A stretch of 64,000 nt of DNA, from NCBI RefSeq assembly GCF_014647515.1, contig NZ_BMPI01000065.1, positions 1 to 64,000 of the forward strand, written 5' to 3'. Positions 33,433 to 43,462 of the stretch are shown here, one piece after another. The first letter of the stretch is position 1. The number at the start of each line of letters is the position of its first letter. The position numbers were made by a program, and so were the translations under genes. The notes beneath the pieces were generated by a model, which saw nothing but the letters and a program-made list of their open reading frames with translations, had not been told where the DNA came from and made no database searches. The DNA comes from Dactylosporangium sucinum. GTDB lineage: Bacteria; Actinomycetota; Actinomycetes; Mycobacteriales; Micromonosporaceae.

Positions 33433-33714
33433 TTGCGCCCCGTGTGGGGTTCCAAAACCCCGTCGCCATGGCTGGCCTGCAATGATGTGGTGCCTGGCCA
33501 TACCCTCGGGCATCATCGTGATCTATGGCGTTGCGGTTGCTGTACCTCCTGTGCCGCCTGTACCGTGCCGAAATTCGTCGCACAGGGCCTGAACCGCTGT
33601 TTCGCGATAGCGGCGCAGGATGGGAGACATGTTGGTTCGGCTGCTGTACCTGAGTGCGGTGCGGGTGTTCGGACTGTGGGTGCCGATAACTACGTCCGGG
33701 CTGGTCAGGCGGCG

Positions 33715-34270
33715 TGGTGGTATTCGTGGATGACGCCGCCGAGGCGGTCGCTCCGGCGGATGTGTATGTGGGTGATGGTGGCCAGGTCGGTGATCGGTTC
33801 AGGCAGCGGTCGCAACGGTCCCACGAACCGTTCTCCCGAGCCAGGCGCAGCACCAACAGCCGGATCGACCGCACCGTGCGCGGACGGCCGACGTGCTTGG
33901 GCCGCGAAGCGCGGGCATGCTGGGCGGCGATCAGGTCGCGGTGCCAGCCAAGCACCGTATCCGGGCGCACCACGAGCCGGATCTGGCGTAGCACGGCGCG
34001 GGGCAGGCGATGCAGCAGCGCGGCCAGGAACGCCCGATCAGCCGGAGCGAACCGGACTCTCGCCCCGCCCAGTTGCCGCTCCAGGATCGTCACCTGGTGG
34101 CGGAGCGCCAGGATTTCTACGTCCTTGGCCCGGTCGTCCATCGGGAGCAGTCCCAGTAGCGCCAGCCCGTTGGTCACAGCGAGGTACGCCAGGGTCGGAA
34201 GCCACGCCGAGGTCTGCGGCACATCTTTGGGTAAGATTCGTGCCAGCGATACCCCTTGACGGTGCGACAC
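33715..34270 (-). mobile_element. Internally deleted integrase-type IS transposase
   Basis: The minus strand from 34270 encodes the N-terminus of a common actinobacterial integrase-core transposase: MSHRQGVSLARI, KDVEILALRHQVTILERQLG, FAPADRAFLAALLHRLPRAV, RSIRLLVLRLARENGSW. It then jumps, in another frame, to the C-terminus: PITDLATITHIHIRRSDRLG and GVIHEYHHAA with a stop near 33715. The whole DDE catalytic core between them is missing. The element continues to about 33430, where hairpin-forming sequence lies. It cannot move by itself. It separates two genes that are both truncated at its borders. Confidence 0.75.
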
Positions 34271-34323
34271 CTACGGGCGGCGCGACCAGCGCAGACCGTG
34301 GCGGGCTACCTGTCGGCTGAAGG

Positions 34324-35851
34324 TCAAGGCCCGCCGGTTGAAGCCGAACACGGTCGCCCGGTACGCCGACACAGCCGCCACACCGTGTCGGCGACGTCGT
34401 CGGCGTCGACCGGCCCGCCGATGCGCCGGGCGCAGACCTCCACGACCGCGCCCGTGGTGAACACGCTTATCGGGATGCCGTTCGGGTCCAGCAGCGCGGC
34501 CACCACCAGCACCGGCGTGGCCAGGCCCCGGCTGTACCGGTCGGCCAGGTCGACCGACAACGCCCACACCGCCGCCACCGCCGTCGGGTGATCGTCGGGC
34601 AGCGCCTGCGGGGACAGGTCCGCCAGCCTCCGGCCGGCCAGCCGCTGGCGGTACCTGGCGCAGGTCAGCCCCTGATCCTTCATGTAGGCGGCGGCCTGGG
34701 CCAGCGCGAGCGGCAGCCGTCCGAGGTCGGCCGCCAGCAGGTCCGCCTCGGCCAGGCGGCCGCCGAGCTTGGCGTGCAGGTACGCCATGGCTTCGGTCTT
34801 GGTGAACACCCCGACGTCGATGTGGTGGCGCCCGTCCAGCAGGGCGGCGTCGCGGCGGCGGGTCGTCACCACCGTCGCCCCAGTGGGCGCCGGCGGCGGC
34901 CACAGGCCCTTCACGTCCTCGGGGTCGGTCACGTCGTCGAGGACGATCAGCCATCGCCGATCGGTGCCGGCCAGCCAGGCTAGGAACCGGGTCGCGCCCA
35001 CCGCTGGGTCGGCGTCGTCCACCCCGGCGACGTGCGCGGCGGCCTGCGCATACGGGGTGATCACCGCGGTGCGGGAGGTCGCCGACACCCAGACCAGCAG
35101 GTCGACCCGCCGCTGCGCCCACCACCGGTGCGCCAGGCCGGCCGCCAGCTGCGTCTTACCGACCCCACCCAGCCCAGCCAGCACCTGGCATACCACCACC
35201 GCGCCCGCGCCGGCCGGCCCCAGCGCCGCGGCCAGGTCACGGTCCACCGGACGGTCCAGGCGCCGCACAGCCAGCGCCGGGACCGGCCCGCCCTGGTGCG
35301 GCCACGTCACCGGCTGGTGGCCGACGAACGTCACCGGGCCGTGAAACACCCCGCCGATGACCCCGACGGTGACGCCCGGGTGCGGCGCCGGGCTTGTCGT
35401 GCTGGTGCCGGCGGAGGGCGCGGCCACGCCCCCGCCGGCGGGACAGGGGGAGCGGTACCTGCCCGTACGTGATCGTGACCGGCCCGGACACCGTCCCGGC
35501 GGCCACTCCGGTGTTGGTGCCGATGTGGACGGTGCCGTCGCCGACCTGCACGCCGCTGCTGTGCTCGACCGTCACGGTGTACTTGCCGGCCTGCGCACCG
35601 GCCGGGTCGGCGAGCGCCAGAACCCGGCGGGCCGCGGCCAGGATCTGGTCGTCCCGGTCGGCACCGCAGGCACCGAGGTCCGCGCCGAGCCGGGCCTGCC
35701 ACACCTGCGGGTCGTCGGTGGGCTCGGCGTCGAACTGGTGCACCGCGGTGCTGCCGTCGAGCCGCCGCCGCAGCGCGTCCCGCAGCCCGGCGTACGCGTC
35801 ACCGATCGCCGAGCTGGCCACCTGCGACGTGCCGGACGCCGCGCCGGCCAC
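34324..35851 (-). pseudogene. NB-ARC (STAND) NTPase, frameshifted and 3'-truncated
   Basis: The first frame (GTG 35851) gives an N-terminal helical domain, SSAIGDAYAGLRDALRRRLD, then an amyloid-signalling-like segment GVQVGDGTVHIGTNTG and GPVTITYGQVPLPL. Near 35440, in a C/G-rich tract, the sense shifts to a second frame carrying GGVFHGPVTFVGHQPV and the NB-ARC domain: P-loop LAGLGGVGKTQLAAGLAHRW, Walker B RRWLIVLDDV, GATVVTTRRRD and LGRLPLALAQAAAYM. It ends near VADTVWRL at about 34375, where IS-related DNA begins, so the C-terminal sensor repeats are gone. Such proteins are bacterial relatives of NLR immune sensors. Confidence 0.75.
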
Positions 35852-36336
35852 GAACGCCGCGGGCCGCCGGTGAAGATCGTTCCCGTCAACCAGAAGTTGA
35901 TCACTTCGCTGGCCTCGGATTGAGTGGCGGTGATCGTTCCGTCAACCGCCGCCCACCAGCGGCAACGAAGTCTGGACACGCTCATCGAAAAATCCGCCAG
36001 GCCAGCCGCGGCATGCCCGCCGTGATGATCCGCCAACTCCAAGTCTTCACCCAGATCATGCACAACACCACGACCCCGGCGCAGCGACAGGTACTGCTCG
36101 ACCAGGCAGCGATGATCCAACGCGCCAACGTGGAGGCCAACCCCGAACCGGCCGACCGCGCAGACGTACAACGCCGCTACGACCAACTCCTCGCAGTACA
36201 CGCCCACCTCACCGACGGCCGCGTGCGGCGGTGACCCCGCGCCGTCCTGTGAACCGCTCGTGGACCAAGAGTGGACCGGTCCTCGACATACTGGCGCTGC
36301 ATTGAAGGTGATCGCGGTTCGTCGGAAAGGACGTTC
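35852..36336. other. Spacer with a DUF2254-like C-terminal relic
   Basis: At about 35980-36234 the plus strand encodes KIRQASRGMPAVMIRQLQVF, then ALTQI-like QIMHNTTTPAQRQVLLDQAA and NPEPADRADVQRRYDQLL, ending at 36234. It resembles the last 80 residues of DUF2254 membrane proteins. The membrane part is absent. The 100 bases before the lipase start should hold its promoter; none is clear. Confidence 0.45.
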
Positions 36337-37674
36337 GTGGGACACAGATTTCGACGGCTCCTGGCGTACATCGTGGCGTGGGTGGTGGCAGCGACCGCCG
36401 CTGTAGTGACTCCAACGGCCGCTCAGGCGGCCACCATGGATCCCGCATTCCCGGGAGACTGGATGAGATGGACGTTCGCCATACATGCGAACTCCGGGTT
36501 GTACATGGACGCGAAGAACGCCGGCGGTGCGGGAACCCCGGCCTGGCTGTGGAGACGCAACGGCGACGCCGCGCAGACGTGGGTCACCGAGTTTGCGGCC
36601 CAGGGTGGCTTCTACCTCCATCCCGGGTACAACCGGTGGCTCTGCCTCGGCCGCAACAGCACGCAACAGCAGGCTGCGGTGCTCGTACAGTCCTGCTCCG
36701 GCAGCGGCAACCAGCGCTGGTCCTTCGGCGGGGACAACACGTTCTACTCCATCTATGACATCCGAGCGGACTCCGGGCTGTGCATCGATGTGCAATGGGG
36801 CAATCTGTCGGCCCAGACGCCGCTGTGGCTGTGGCCGTGCAACGGTGGGGACGCACAGCGATGGATCGGCGCTCCACCACGGGTGAACAGCGCGAGTGAG
36901 CCCGTGTACTTCATCTCCGGGTACTCCTTCGGAGGTGGCACACCGGGGCACAACTGCTTCGACGACTGGGGACCGGCCGTCACCGCGATGCGATCGTGGG
37001 GGTGGACCGGCGCGGCACACCTGGTCGGCTTCTACCAAGGCGACTCCAACTGCAACACGCAACTCGGTAGCGCCACCCGAGAATATTCGATCCGGGACAT
37101 CGCAGTACCGATCGCATGGCACATCTACAACAACTACACCCTGAAACGGATCCCTGTGGACATCATGGCGCACTCCATGGGGGGCCTGATCGCCCGCGCC
37201 ATCCTCACCGGCGTGGCGCGGCGCGAGCGCCACCCGGGCGGCGCGTTGGTGTTCCCACCGTACCTGTACGTCGAGGATGTCGCGACGCTCGGCACGCCCC
37301 ACGGCGGGCTCGCGGGGACGCAAGAATTCCTCGCCTGGCTGTTCGGATCGTCTTCACTCCAGACCGCCGAGATGAGGACCGGCTCCGGTTTCATGCAGTG
37401 GCTGTACGACAACCCGCAGTCCGCGCAGGGAACCGACTGGACGCTGATCTCGTCCGGTGCCGATGAGGTCGTCCCCACCGGAACGGAGATGTCCGCCGGG
37501 CACAAGGTGACGTACGTGCAGTTCATGCACAACCAACTCCCCTCGGCCACCTCGGGTTCCTATCGCCAGGGCTACTGGAACTACTACGACCCCGGGGTCT
37601 GGTACACGACCGACAACGGTGCCGCGCCTGTCCGGGCGGCCTGGAACGCGCTCTACTGGTGGAACGACTGGTGA
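36337..37674 (+). CDS. Secreted ricin-lectin lipase
   Basis: I start at GTG 36337 because a ribosome site (GAAAGGA) precedes it and a signal peptide follows (VGHRFRRLLAYIVAWVVAAT, cut after AAQA); 445 residues. Residues about 35-180 are a ricin-type beta-trefoil with QxW-like motifs (AAQTWV, NQRWSF, AQRWIG). Residues about 185-445 are an alpha/beta-hydrolase: GYSFGGGTPGHN, nucleophile Ser280 in DIMAHSMGGLIA, Asp376 in SSGADEVVP and His398 in QFMHNQLP, resembling PGAP1/triacylglycerol lipases. It probably binds a polysaccharide surface and splits esters there. Substrate unknown. It is convergent with the BTAD regulator. Confidence 0.85.
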   Translation: MGHRFRRLLAYIVAWVVAATAAVVTPTAAQAATMDPAFPGDWMRWTFAIHANSGLYMDAKNAGGAGTPAWLWRRNGDAAQTWVTEFAAQGGFYLHPGYNRWLCLGRNSTQQQAAVLVQSCSGSGNQRWSFGGDNTFYSIYDIRADSGLCIDVQWGNLSAQTPLWLWPCNGGDAQRWIGAPPRVNSASEPVYFISGYSFGGGTPGHNCFDDWGPAVTAMRSWGWTGAAHLVGFYQGDSNCNTQLGSATREYSIRDIAVPIAWHIYNNYTLKRIPVDIMAHSMGGLIARAILTGVARRERHPGGALVFPPYLYVEDVATLGTPHGGLAGTQEFLAWLFGSSSLQTAEMRTGSGFMQWLYDNPQSAQGTDWTLISSGADEVVPTGTEMSAGHKVTYVQFMHNQLPSATSGSYRQGYWNYYDPGVWYTTDNGAAPVRAAWNALYWWNDW

Positions 37675-37715
37675 CGGAACCGCAACGAGGGACGCGGAGG
37701 TCCATCCTCGACGGC

Positions 37716-40700
37716 TCATCCGAGTAGGAGCCGCTCCAGTTCGCGAACCTTCTCCGGCTGGCCGAGGCGTGCGTAGATGTCACGCGCCTCGGCCAGCGCG
37801 GCACTCGCCGGCACCGCCCGGCCGAGCTCGCCGTAGGCGCGGCCCAGCGTCGCGAGCGCGGCCGCCTGGAACGACAGCCAGCCGCGGGTGCGCCACATCG
37901 CCACCGACTCCTCCATCCGGGCCACGGCCGCCTCCGGCCGGCCCCGGGCGAGGTCGATCTCACCGAGCACGGCGAGCGACTCCGCGACGTGGTGGCCCAT
38001 GCCGTGCTCGCGGCCGATCCGCAGCGCGCCCTCCGCCTCCTCGGTGGCCCGCTCGTCGCCTCGGTGGGCATGCAACCGGGCGAGGGCCAGCATCGTGAGC
38101 GCCTCGGCGTAGCTGTCGTGATAACGGCGGGTTATCGCCAGCGACGCCACCAGGCTCGCCTCGCTGGCGTCCAGCTCGCCGAGCTCACGCTGGGCGATCC
38201 CCAGGAACTGCAGCACGGTCGCCTCGTACCGGGGGTTCCCGTGACGGCGGGCCGCCTCCAGGCCCGCGAACAGGCTGGTCGCGGCGCGGTCCCAGCGCTT
38301 CTGCTCGGCGAAGGCCACCGCCAGCGCGACGCAGGCGCGGGCGCGCCCGCCAAGGTGCCCGGACCCGTCGGCCAGCCGCAGCGCCCGCTCGGCGAGCTCC
38401 ACCGCGTCGACGGCCCGACCCTGCGCGGTCAGCGCCCACGAGCACATCACCGCCGCGTCGGCCATCCCGCGGGTCTCCCCGAGCGCGGTGAACATCTCGA
38501 GCAGGCGGCAGGCGCGATCGTACGACCGGAGCATGGCCTCGCCGTCACTGTGCTGCCGGCTCCAGGTCTGCACATCGATGAGCCCGCGGAGCATGACCGC
38601 CTCGCCGAGCTGGTTCCCGGCACGTCGGCAGGCGGACATCACCATTTCGTTGGTGGCTTCCCATTCGCTGTACAGGCGCCGCAGGTCGAGGTACCGCTCC
38701 AGTGCTCCGGCCAAGCCGAACGCCAGGTCGTCGAGGCCCAGCTCGCACGCCTGCCGTACCGCCGACAGCAGGGTCAGCCGCTCGGCGTCGAACCAGGCCA
38801 ACGGGTCGGTGCACGGGACGTCACCCGTTGCGGGCCGGTGCGGATGGGCGACGGCGCCGATCAGCGCGTAGCAGGGTCCCGGCACCCGCTCGGCCATCCG
38901 TTCGGCGACCGCGAGCCAGAAGCCGAGCCCGCGGCGTACGGCGGCGCAACGGTCCGCCGCACCGTCCTCGCGTTCGGACAGCTCCCGGGCGAACAAGCGG
39001 ACCAGGTCGTGGAAGCGGTAGCGCGCCTGACCGGTGCCGTCGTCGCCCGTCACGGCGAGCAGTTGGGCGTCGACGAGGGACTCCACGGCGTGCGTCGCCG
39101 CCTCCGCCGGACCCTCGGCCACCGCGATCGCCAACGCCGTGCTGAAGTCGGGCACCTCGAAGAGGCTGAGCCGGCGGAACAGCCGCCGCGCCTCGTCGTC
39201 GAGGCCGTGCAGGCTGAGCGCGAGCGAGGCCCGCATCTCCAGGTCCCCGGTGGCCAGCCGGTCCAGCCGGTGTCGCTGGTCGCCGAGCATGTCGACGATG
39301 TGCCCCAGCCGCCAGTGGGGCCGCGCCGTCAGCCGTGCGCCGATCACCCGTACCGCCAGTGGCAGGCCGGCACAGAGCCGGACGATCTCCGCAGCGTCGT
39401 CCGGCCCGTGCCGGACCCGATCGTCGCCGACTACCCGGGCGAGGAGCTCGACTGCCTCCGGGGACGGCATCTCGTCGAGGTTCACCCAGCGGGCGCCCTC
39501 GACGCCGGTGAGCCGGCGCCGACTCGTGACCAGGACGGCGCAGGTCGCGGCGCCCGGCAGCAACGGCCGGATCTGCGCCTCCGACGCGGCGTCGTCGAGG
39601 ACGACGAGCATTTTCCGGCCCGCCAGCCGGCTGCGGTACAGCGCGGCCCGCTCATCAGCGTCGACCGGCACCGACCTCCCGTCGACCCCGAGCGCCCGGA
39701 CGAACCGGGCGAGCACCTCGGCGGAGTCCAGCGCCGAGGTCGTGCCGCGCAGGTTGACGTAAAGCTGACCGTCCGGGAAGGCGGCCGCGCAGCGGTGCGC
39801 GACGTGCACGGCGAGCGCCGTCTTGCCGATGCCGCCCATGCCGGCGACGCCGGCCACGGCCGGCGCCGAGCGATGCCCCCGGTCCGGGTCGCCGAGCAGC
39901 AGCCGCTCCAGCGCCCGCACCGCGTCGCGGCGGCCGGTGAAATCGGGGATGTCCGGCGGGAGCAGGTCGGGCACGGGCGCCGGCGGGATCGGGTCGGGAC
40001 CGGCCACGTGCCCAGCCGCCGTAGCCGGGCCCGGGGCGACCGGCACGATGCGCTCCGGCGCCGCGAGCGCCGGATCGCCCGAGAGTACCCGGCCGTGCAG
40101 GACCTGCAGCGCCTCGCCCGGCTCGACACCGACCTCGTCCACCAGGCGCCGCCGGAGGAGCTGGTAGGTGTCCAGCGCGTCGGCCTGACGCCCGTCCCGG
40201 TAGAGCGCCAGCAGCAGTTGGCCCCAGAGCCGTTCCTGCAACGGGTGCCGCTCGACCCAGATCCGCAGGTCCGCGATGATCTCACGGTGGCCGCCGGCCG
40301 CCAGTCGGAGGTCGACGAGGTCCTCGAACGCGGCCAGCCGCTGTTCCTCGAGCCGCCGCACGGCCTGCGGCAGCCGGGTGCCCACGAGCGCTACCCCTTC
40401 GAACGCCGAGCCACGCCACAGCGCCAACGCCCGGCCCAGCCGCCGGTCGGCATCGGCGAGATCACCGGCTCGCCGCGCCGTGCGACCGTCCCCGATCAGC
40501 CGCTCGAAGGCGTACATGTCGACGTCGTCGCGCGCCACGTGGAACATGTATCCGCCGGGATCGGTGCGGATCGGGCTCGCGCCGGGGTCGGCGGGAGAGA
40601 GCAGGCGACGCAGCGACCATACGTACGTCTTGAGGTTGCCGCGGGCGGACCTGGGCGCGTCCGCGTCCCACAGCTCGTCGACGAGGGTGTCCGCGGACAC

Positions 40701-40820
40701 CGCCGCGTTGGCGTGGATGAGCAGCAGCGCGAGCAGGGCACGTAGCTTCGGACGCTCGACAGCACCCGCCCCGCCGCGCAGGTCGTCCAGTTCCAACGGT
40801 CCGAGCACGCGAAACCGCAC
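37716..40820 (-). CDS. AfsR/SARP-type regulator (BTAD - NB-ARC - TPR)
   Basis: I start at GTG 40820 (VRFRVLGPLELDDLRGG), which follows GGGGGGAGCT and matches the usual first residues of the family; 1034 residues. Residues 1-95 are the OmpR-like winged helix, 100-250 the bacterial transcriptional activation domain (ALDTYQLLRRRLVDEVGVEP), about 320-560 the NB-ARC ATPase with P-loop GVAGMGGIGKTALAVHVAH and LVVLDDAASEAQIRPLLPG, and about 690-1034 TPR repeats. Such proteins bind direct repeats near promoters and are controlled by ATP and partners; many switch on secondary metabolite clusters. No biosynthetic cluster is visible nearby. Confidence 0.92.
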   Translation of the reverse strand: MRFRVLGPLELDDLRGGAGAVERPKLRALLALLLIHANAAVSADTLVDELWDADAPRSARGNLKTYVWSLRRLLSPADPGASPIRTDPGGYMFHVARDDVDMYAFERLIGDGRTARRAGDLADADRRLGRALALWRGSAFEGVALVGTRLPQAVRRLEEQRLAAFEDLVDLRLAAGGHREIIADLRIWVERHPLQERLWGQLLLALYRDGRQADALDTYQLLRRRLVDEVGVEPGEALQVLHGRVLSGDPALAAPERIVPVAPGPATAAGHVAGPDPIPPAPVPDLLPPDIPDFTGRRDAVRALERLLLGDPDRGHRSAPAVAGVAGMGGIGKTALAVHVAHRCAAAFPDGQLYVNLRGTTSALDSAEVLARFVRALGVDGRSVPVDADERAALYRSRLAGRKMLVVLDDAASEAQIRPLLPGAATCAVLVTSRRRLTGVEGARWVNLDEMPSPEAVELLARVVGDDRVRHGPDDAAEIVRLCAGLPLAVRVIGARLTARPHWRLGHIVDMLGDQRHRLDRLATGDLEMRASLALSLHGLDDEARRLFRRLSLFEVPDFSTALAIAVAEGPAEAATHAVESLVDAQLLAVTGDDGTGQARYRFHDLVRLFARELSEREDGAADRCAAVRRGLGFWLAVAERMAERVPGPCYALIGAVAHPHRPATGDVPCTDPLAWFDAERLTLLSAVRQACELGLDDLAFGLAGALERYLDLRRLYSEWEATNEMVMSACRRAGNQLGEAVMLRGLIDVQTWSRQHSDGEAMLRSYDRACRLLEMFTALGETRGMADAAVMCSWALTAQGRAVDAVELAERALRLADGSGHLGGRARACVALAVAFAEQKRWDRAATSLFAGLEAARRHGNPRYEATVLQFLGIAQRELGELDASEASLVASLAITRRYHDSYAEALTMLALARLHAHRGDERATEEAEGALRIGREHGMGHHVAESLAVLGEIDLARGRPEAAVARMEESVAMWRTRGWLSFQAAALATLGRAYGELGRAVPASAALAEARDIYARLGQPEKVRELERLLLG

Positions 40821-41023
40821 AGCTCCCCCCGTAAGCCACCTGGACGCCGACAGGATCATCCCGGCCGCGCATCGTTCGGTGGCACCAACGGCCAGTGAAC
40901 AACGGCGGTACAACAAGCGCCTGTCGGTGGGCTGGCCGCCCGACAGGGTCCGTCGGACCGGGCCGTTATGGCGAGCTCGTGGAAGGGTCGTAGGGCCGGA
41001 GGCCCTACCCGCCGGAGGCGCTG

Positions 41024-41209
41024 TTAGGACCGACCCTTGCGCCGGTCGAACCAAGCGAAGACGGCGTGCCACGCCCGGATCATCCACGTGGGGTCGCCGC
41101 CCCCCTGAATGGAGTGCGTGCCAAGGAAGTCCGCGTTCGGATCCCTGCGGCCTTCGTACTCGTACTGTGCGTTGCTCTGACCCGGCAGACGCTTCTCCGG
41201 TGCGGCCAT
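41024..41209 (-). CDS. Small hypothetical protein (61 residues)
   Basis: From ATG 41209: MAAPEKRLPGQSNAQYEYEG, then FLGTHSIQGGGDPTWMIRAW and a basic end WFDRRKGRS. Composition and third-position GC are those of a real gene. A GC hairpin at about 40990-41006 lies just past the stop and could terminate it. It could be a co-regulated peptide of the divergent-looking region upstream of the BTAD gene, which is on the same strand. I recognise no family and see no leader-peptide cleavage motif. Confidence 0.45.
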   Translation of the reverse strand: MAAPEKRLPGQSNAQYEYEGRRDPNADFLGTHSIQGGGDPTWMIRAWHAVFAWFDRRKGRS

Positions 41210-41763
41210 CTCATCATCGTGGATGCGCAACGTCCTGGGGGTCAAGTCCGTCGCGCCCCAGCGCAGCCATCCGTACAGCCCAGCGCTTCAGGGCGAGCAG
41301 CCTGACCGCCGGAGGCCCTACCCGCTGGAGACATCCGGGCGGCCGTGCCGTTGTCGCTGGCGCCGCCGGAGCGCTCACCGCTGTGTCCACCCGCGCGTCT
41401 GGGTGACGCTCGGTGTAGCGCTGACAGCTGGATTTCGTAGACGTAGAGTCACCGGTTTCGCAGACCGCCCCCGGCTCCTCGTGATGAGGATGTCCCGGGT
41501 TTCGGCGTGTCCAGCCGGGCCAGCGCGCAGCCGGGGTCGCCGCGCCGTGAGTGAAGCGGCAAGGACGCGGCGTGCCCCGGGCGGCGCGCAGCGGCCCGCT
41601 TGCGGGCCGCCTTGAAGACGTGTGGAAAGTCCTCACCGCGACGGGGCGGATACATTGTCTAGCCGGACGTGTCACCCACGTCCCGAGACTGATCTGTCAC
41701 CCATGTCCTGAGACCCGACAGGTGTACCTGGGCCAGACCGGACTGCCAGCGGACACGGCATGC
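41210..41763. other. Spacer ending in IS481-like terminal sequence
   Basis: No gene is supported. At 41668-41720 two near-copies of TGTCACCCAYGTCCYGAGAC occur 26 bases apart; this resembles the ends of IS481-type elements, suggesting a relic border next to the ISL3 element. The rest shows GC-rich shadow frames only. Confidence 0.35.
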
Positions 41764-43462
41764 TGGCTCTGTCGACGATCTTGTGACTGTGGCTATCGGC
41801 TTACCAGTACGCGTTTGCGTAGCAGGTCGAAGTTGGCGCGGCCGAACATGGCGCGTTTGAGGGCTTTGAGTTTGCAGACGGTGCCTTCGACTGCGCCGGA
41901 GTTCCAGGGCAGGGTGAGCCCGTTGGTCACCGCGGCCAGGTCGCGGCGTAGGCCGGTGGCGAAGACGTGAAGTTCGGGCAGGTCGGCGGCGTCCACGGCG
42001 TCGAGCCACGCGGTCAGGCGGCCGCCGTCGCGGTTGCAGAGGATCTTCGCGAAGTCCGTGACCAGTTCTGCGAGTGCGTGCAGTTCGGGACAGCGGGCGA
42101 GGATCGCCTTGAGCCGGATCTTCTTGCCCTCGCTGACCTGGTCGGGGTGGCGGGTCATCCAGCTGGTCACCTGTCTTGGCTTGGGCGGGGTCGTGGTGTG
42201 GCACGCTGGGCTGCCGGACTCGCGGATGGGTTCCAGGTAGCGGCGCACTGTGCGGGACGTGCCCTGGTAGCCCTGCGCACGGATTTCCTCGGTCAGCCTG
42301 ACGGCGTCGGTGCAGCCGGCATTCCAGCGGGCGTCGAGGTAGTCCTTGAACGGGTCGACTTTGCTGGCGCGGGACTTGCTGACGAGCAGGTCATTGACGC
42401 TGGCCGCGTCGGCGTAGCGGGCCACGGTGTCCGGATGTAGTCCCAGTTTCACGGCGATGACCTTGCGTTGCATGCCCACGTCCAGCAGCTCGCGTACGAC
42501 GGCGTAGCGTTCCCGCAGTCGGATCGTTGCCGTGGTGTCCGGCCGTTGGCTGGACGGTGTGGTCGCGGCTGGCGGCATGTGCGGGTCGGCCGTCGGGGCG
42601 TCGGCGGGTTCGGGCAGGCAGGCTCGGTGTTGCACGACGGTGCGCTGGACGGCTTCGCAGAGGTTGTGCCACAGGTGCCAGCGGTCAGCGACCTGGTCTG
42701 CGTCCGGAGCGCCGGTTCGGGCTCCTTCGGCGTAGGCGCCGGCGCGCGGTCGCGGCAGACGATCTCGACGCCGGGGTGAGCGCGCAGCCAGTCGGCGAGG
42801 GTGGCGGCTTCTCGATCGGGCAGGACGTCGACCGGGCGGTGGGTGAGCATGTCCAGTAGGACGGTCCCGTAGATCCTGCCCTTGCGCAGGGCGAAGTCAT
42901 CCACACCGAGGACCGTGATCTCCCCGACGTCGGGGTCTGGCAGGCCACGCAACAGGGCAAGCAGCGTGTCCCGGCCGGCCCGCAGGCCCAGCGCCGTGGC
43001 CAGTCGAGCGCCGGGGCGACCGGCCAGAGCGACAGCGATCGCAACCAGCGCCGCGCGCAACGGCGGGCTGTGTCGGGCATGCGGCGTGGTCAGACCCTCG
43101 AACTGCTCGGCGAATGTGACCCGCCGGCACTGGGGCGCCCGGCACGCGAACCGTCGCACTTCAAGCCGGATCACGGCGGGTCGCCCGCTCAACGCAAGGT
43201 CGGCGAGACGTCGTTGGTAGCGGCCGTGCACCCGCGCTGAAGGGGTGCCGCAGTCCGGGCACGACGCCGTTGCGGCCACTGCCCGGGCCTCGAACACCAA
43301 GCCCTCATCGGTCCGCTGAACGCCCTCGACCACAACACCACCGAGGTGCGGCAGCAGCACATCGAGACCAGCAAGATCGCACCGCGATCATCTACCACAG
43401 TCCATATCGGACGACCGGGCAACACGCAGACACTGACAATCACAAGATCGTCGACAGAGCCA
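41764..43462 (-). mobile_element. ISL3-family insertion sequence
   Basis: Both ends carry a 27-bp inverted repeat, 41764-41790 and 43436-43462, with one mismatch; the outer end reads GGCTCTGTCGACGATCTTGT. Size about 1.7 kb and the enclosed transposase fit the ISL3 family. The flanking 8 bases differ at the two sides, so no target duplication is visible and one side may have been rearranged. Confidence 0.85.
41793..43360 (-). pseudogene. ISL3 transposase broken by a 2-base frameshift
   Basis: The N-terminal part from GTG 43360 has the zinc-ribbon and HTH region ([39 protein letters not shown]) and the first DDE strands ([29 protein letters not shown]). At about 42745 two extra bases (GC) put the sense into the next frame: [37 protein letters not shown], then the HTH and C-terminal catalytic part to LRKRVLVSR at 41793. 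The ISL3 DDE domain is thus split. ISL3 elements are not known to use programmed shifting, so this is most likely inactivation. Confidence 0.85.

Noticed and set aside
32146-34320. A 724-codon plus-strand protein
   Set aside because: It joins an out-of-frame shadow of the CHAT gene with the 20-codon leader at 33370 and shadow of the IS; only the leader is supported.
37989-40745. A 918-codon plus-strand open frame
   Set aside because: Antisense of the BTAD regulator, whose domains are clear on the other strand.
37716-40820. Cluster-situated activator of a secondary-metabolite cluster in this window
   Set aside because: No biosynthetic genes occur on either side within the window.
41024-41209. 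RiPP precursor peptide
   Set aside because: No leader-core boundary, no modifying enzyme genes nearby.
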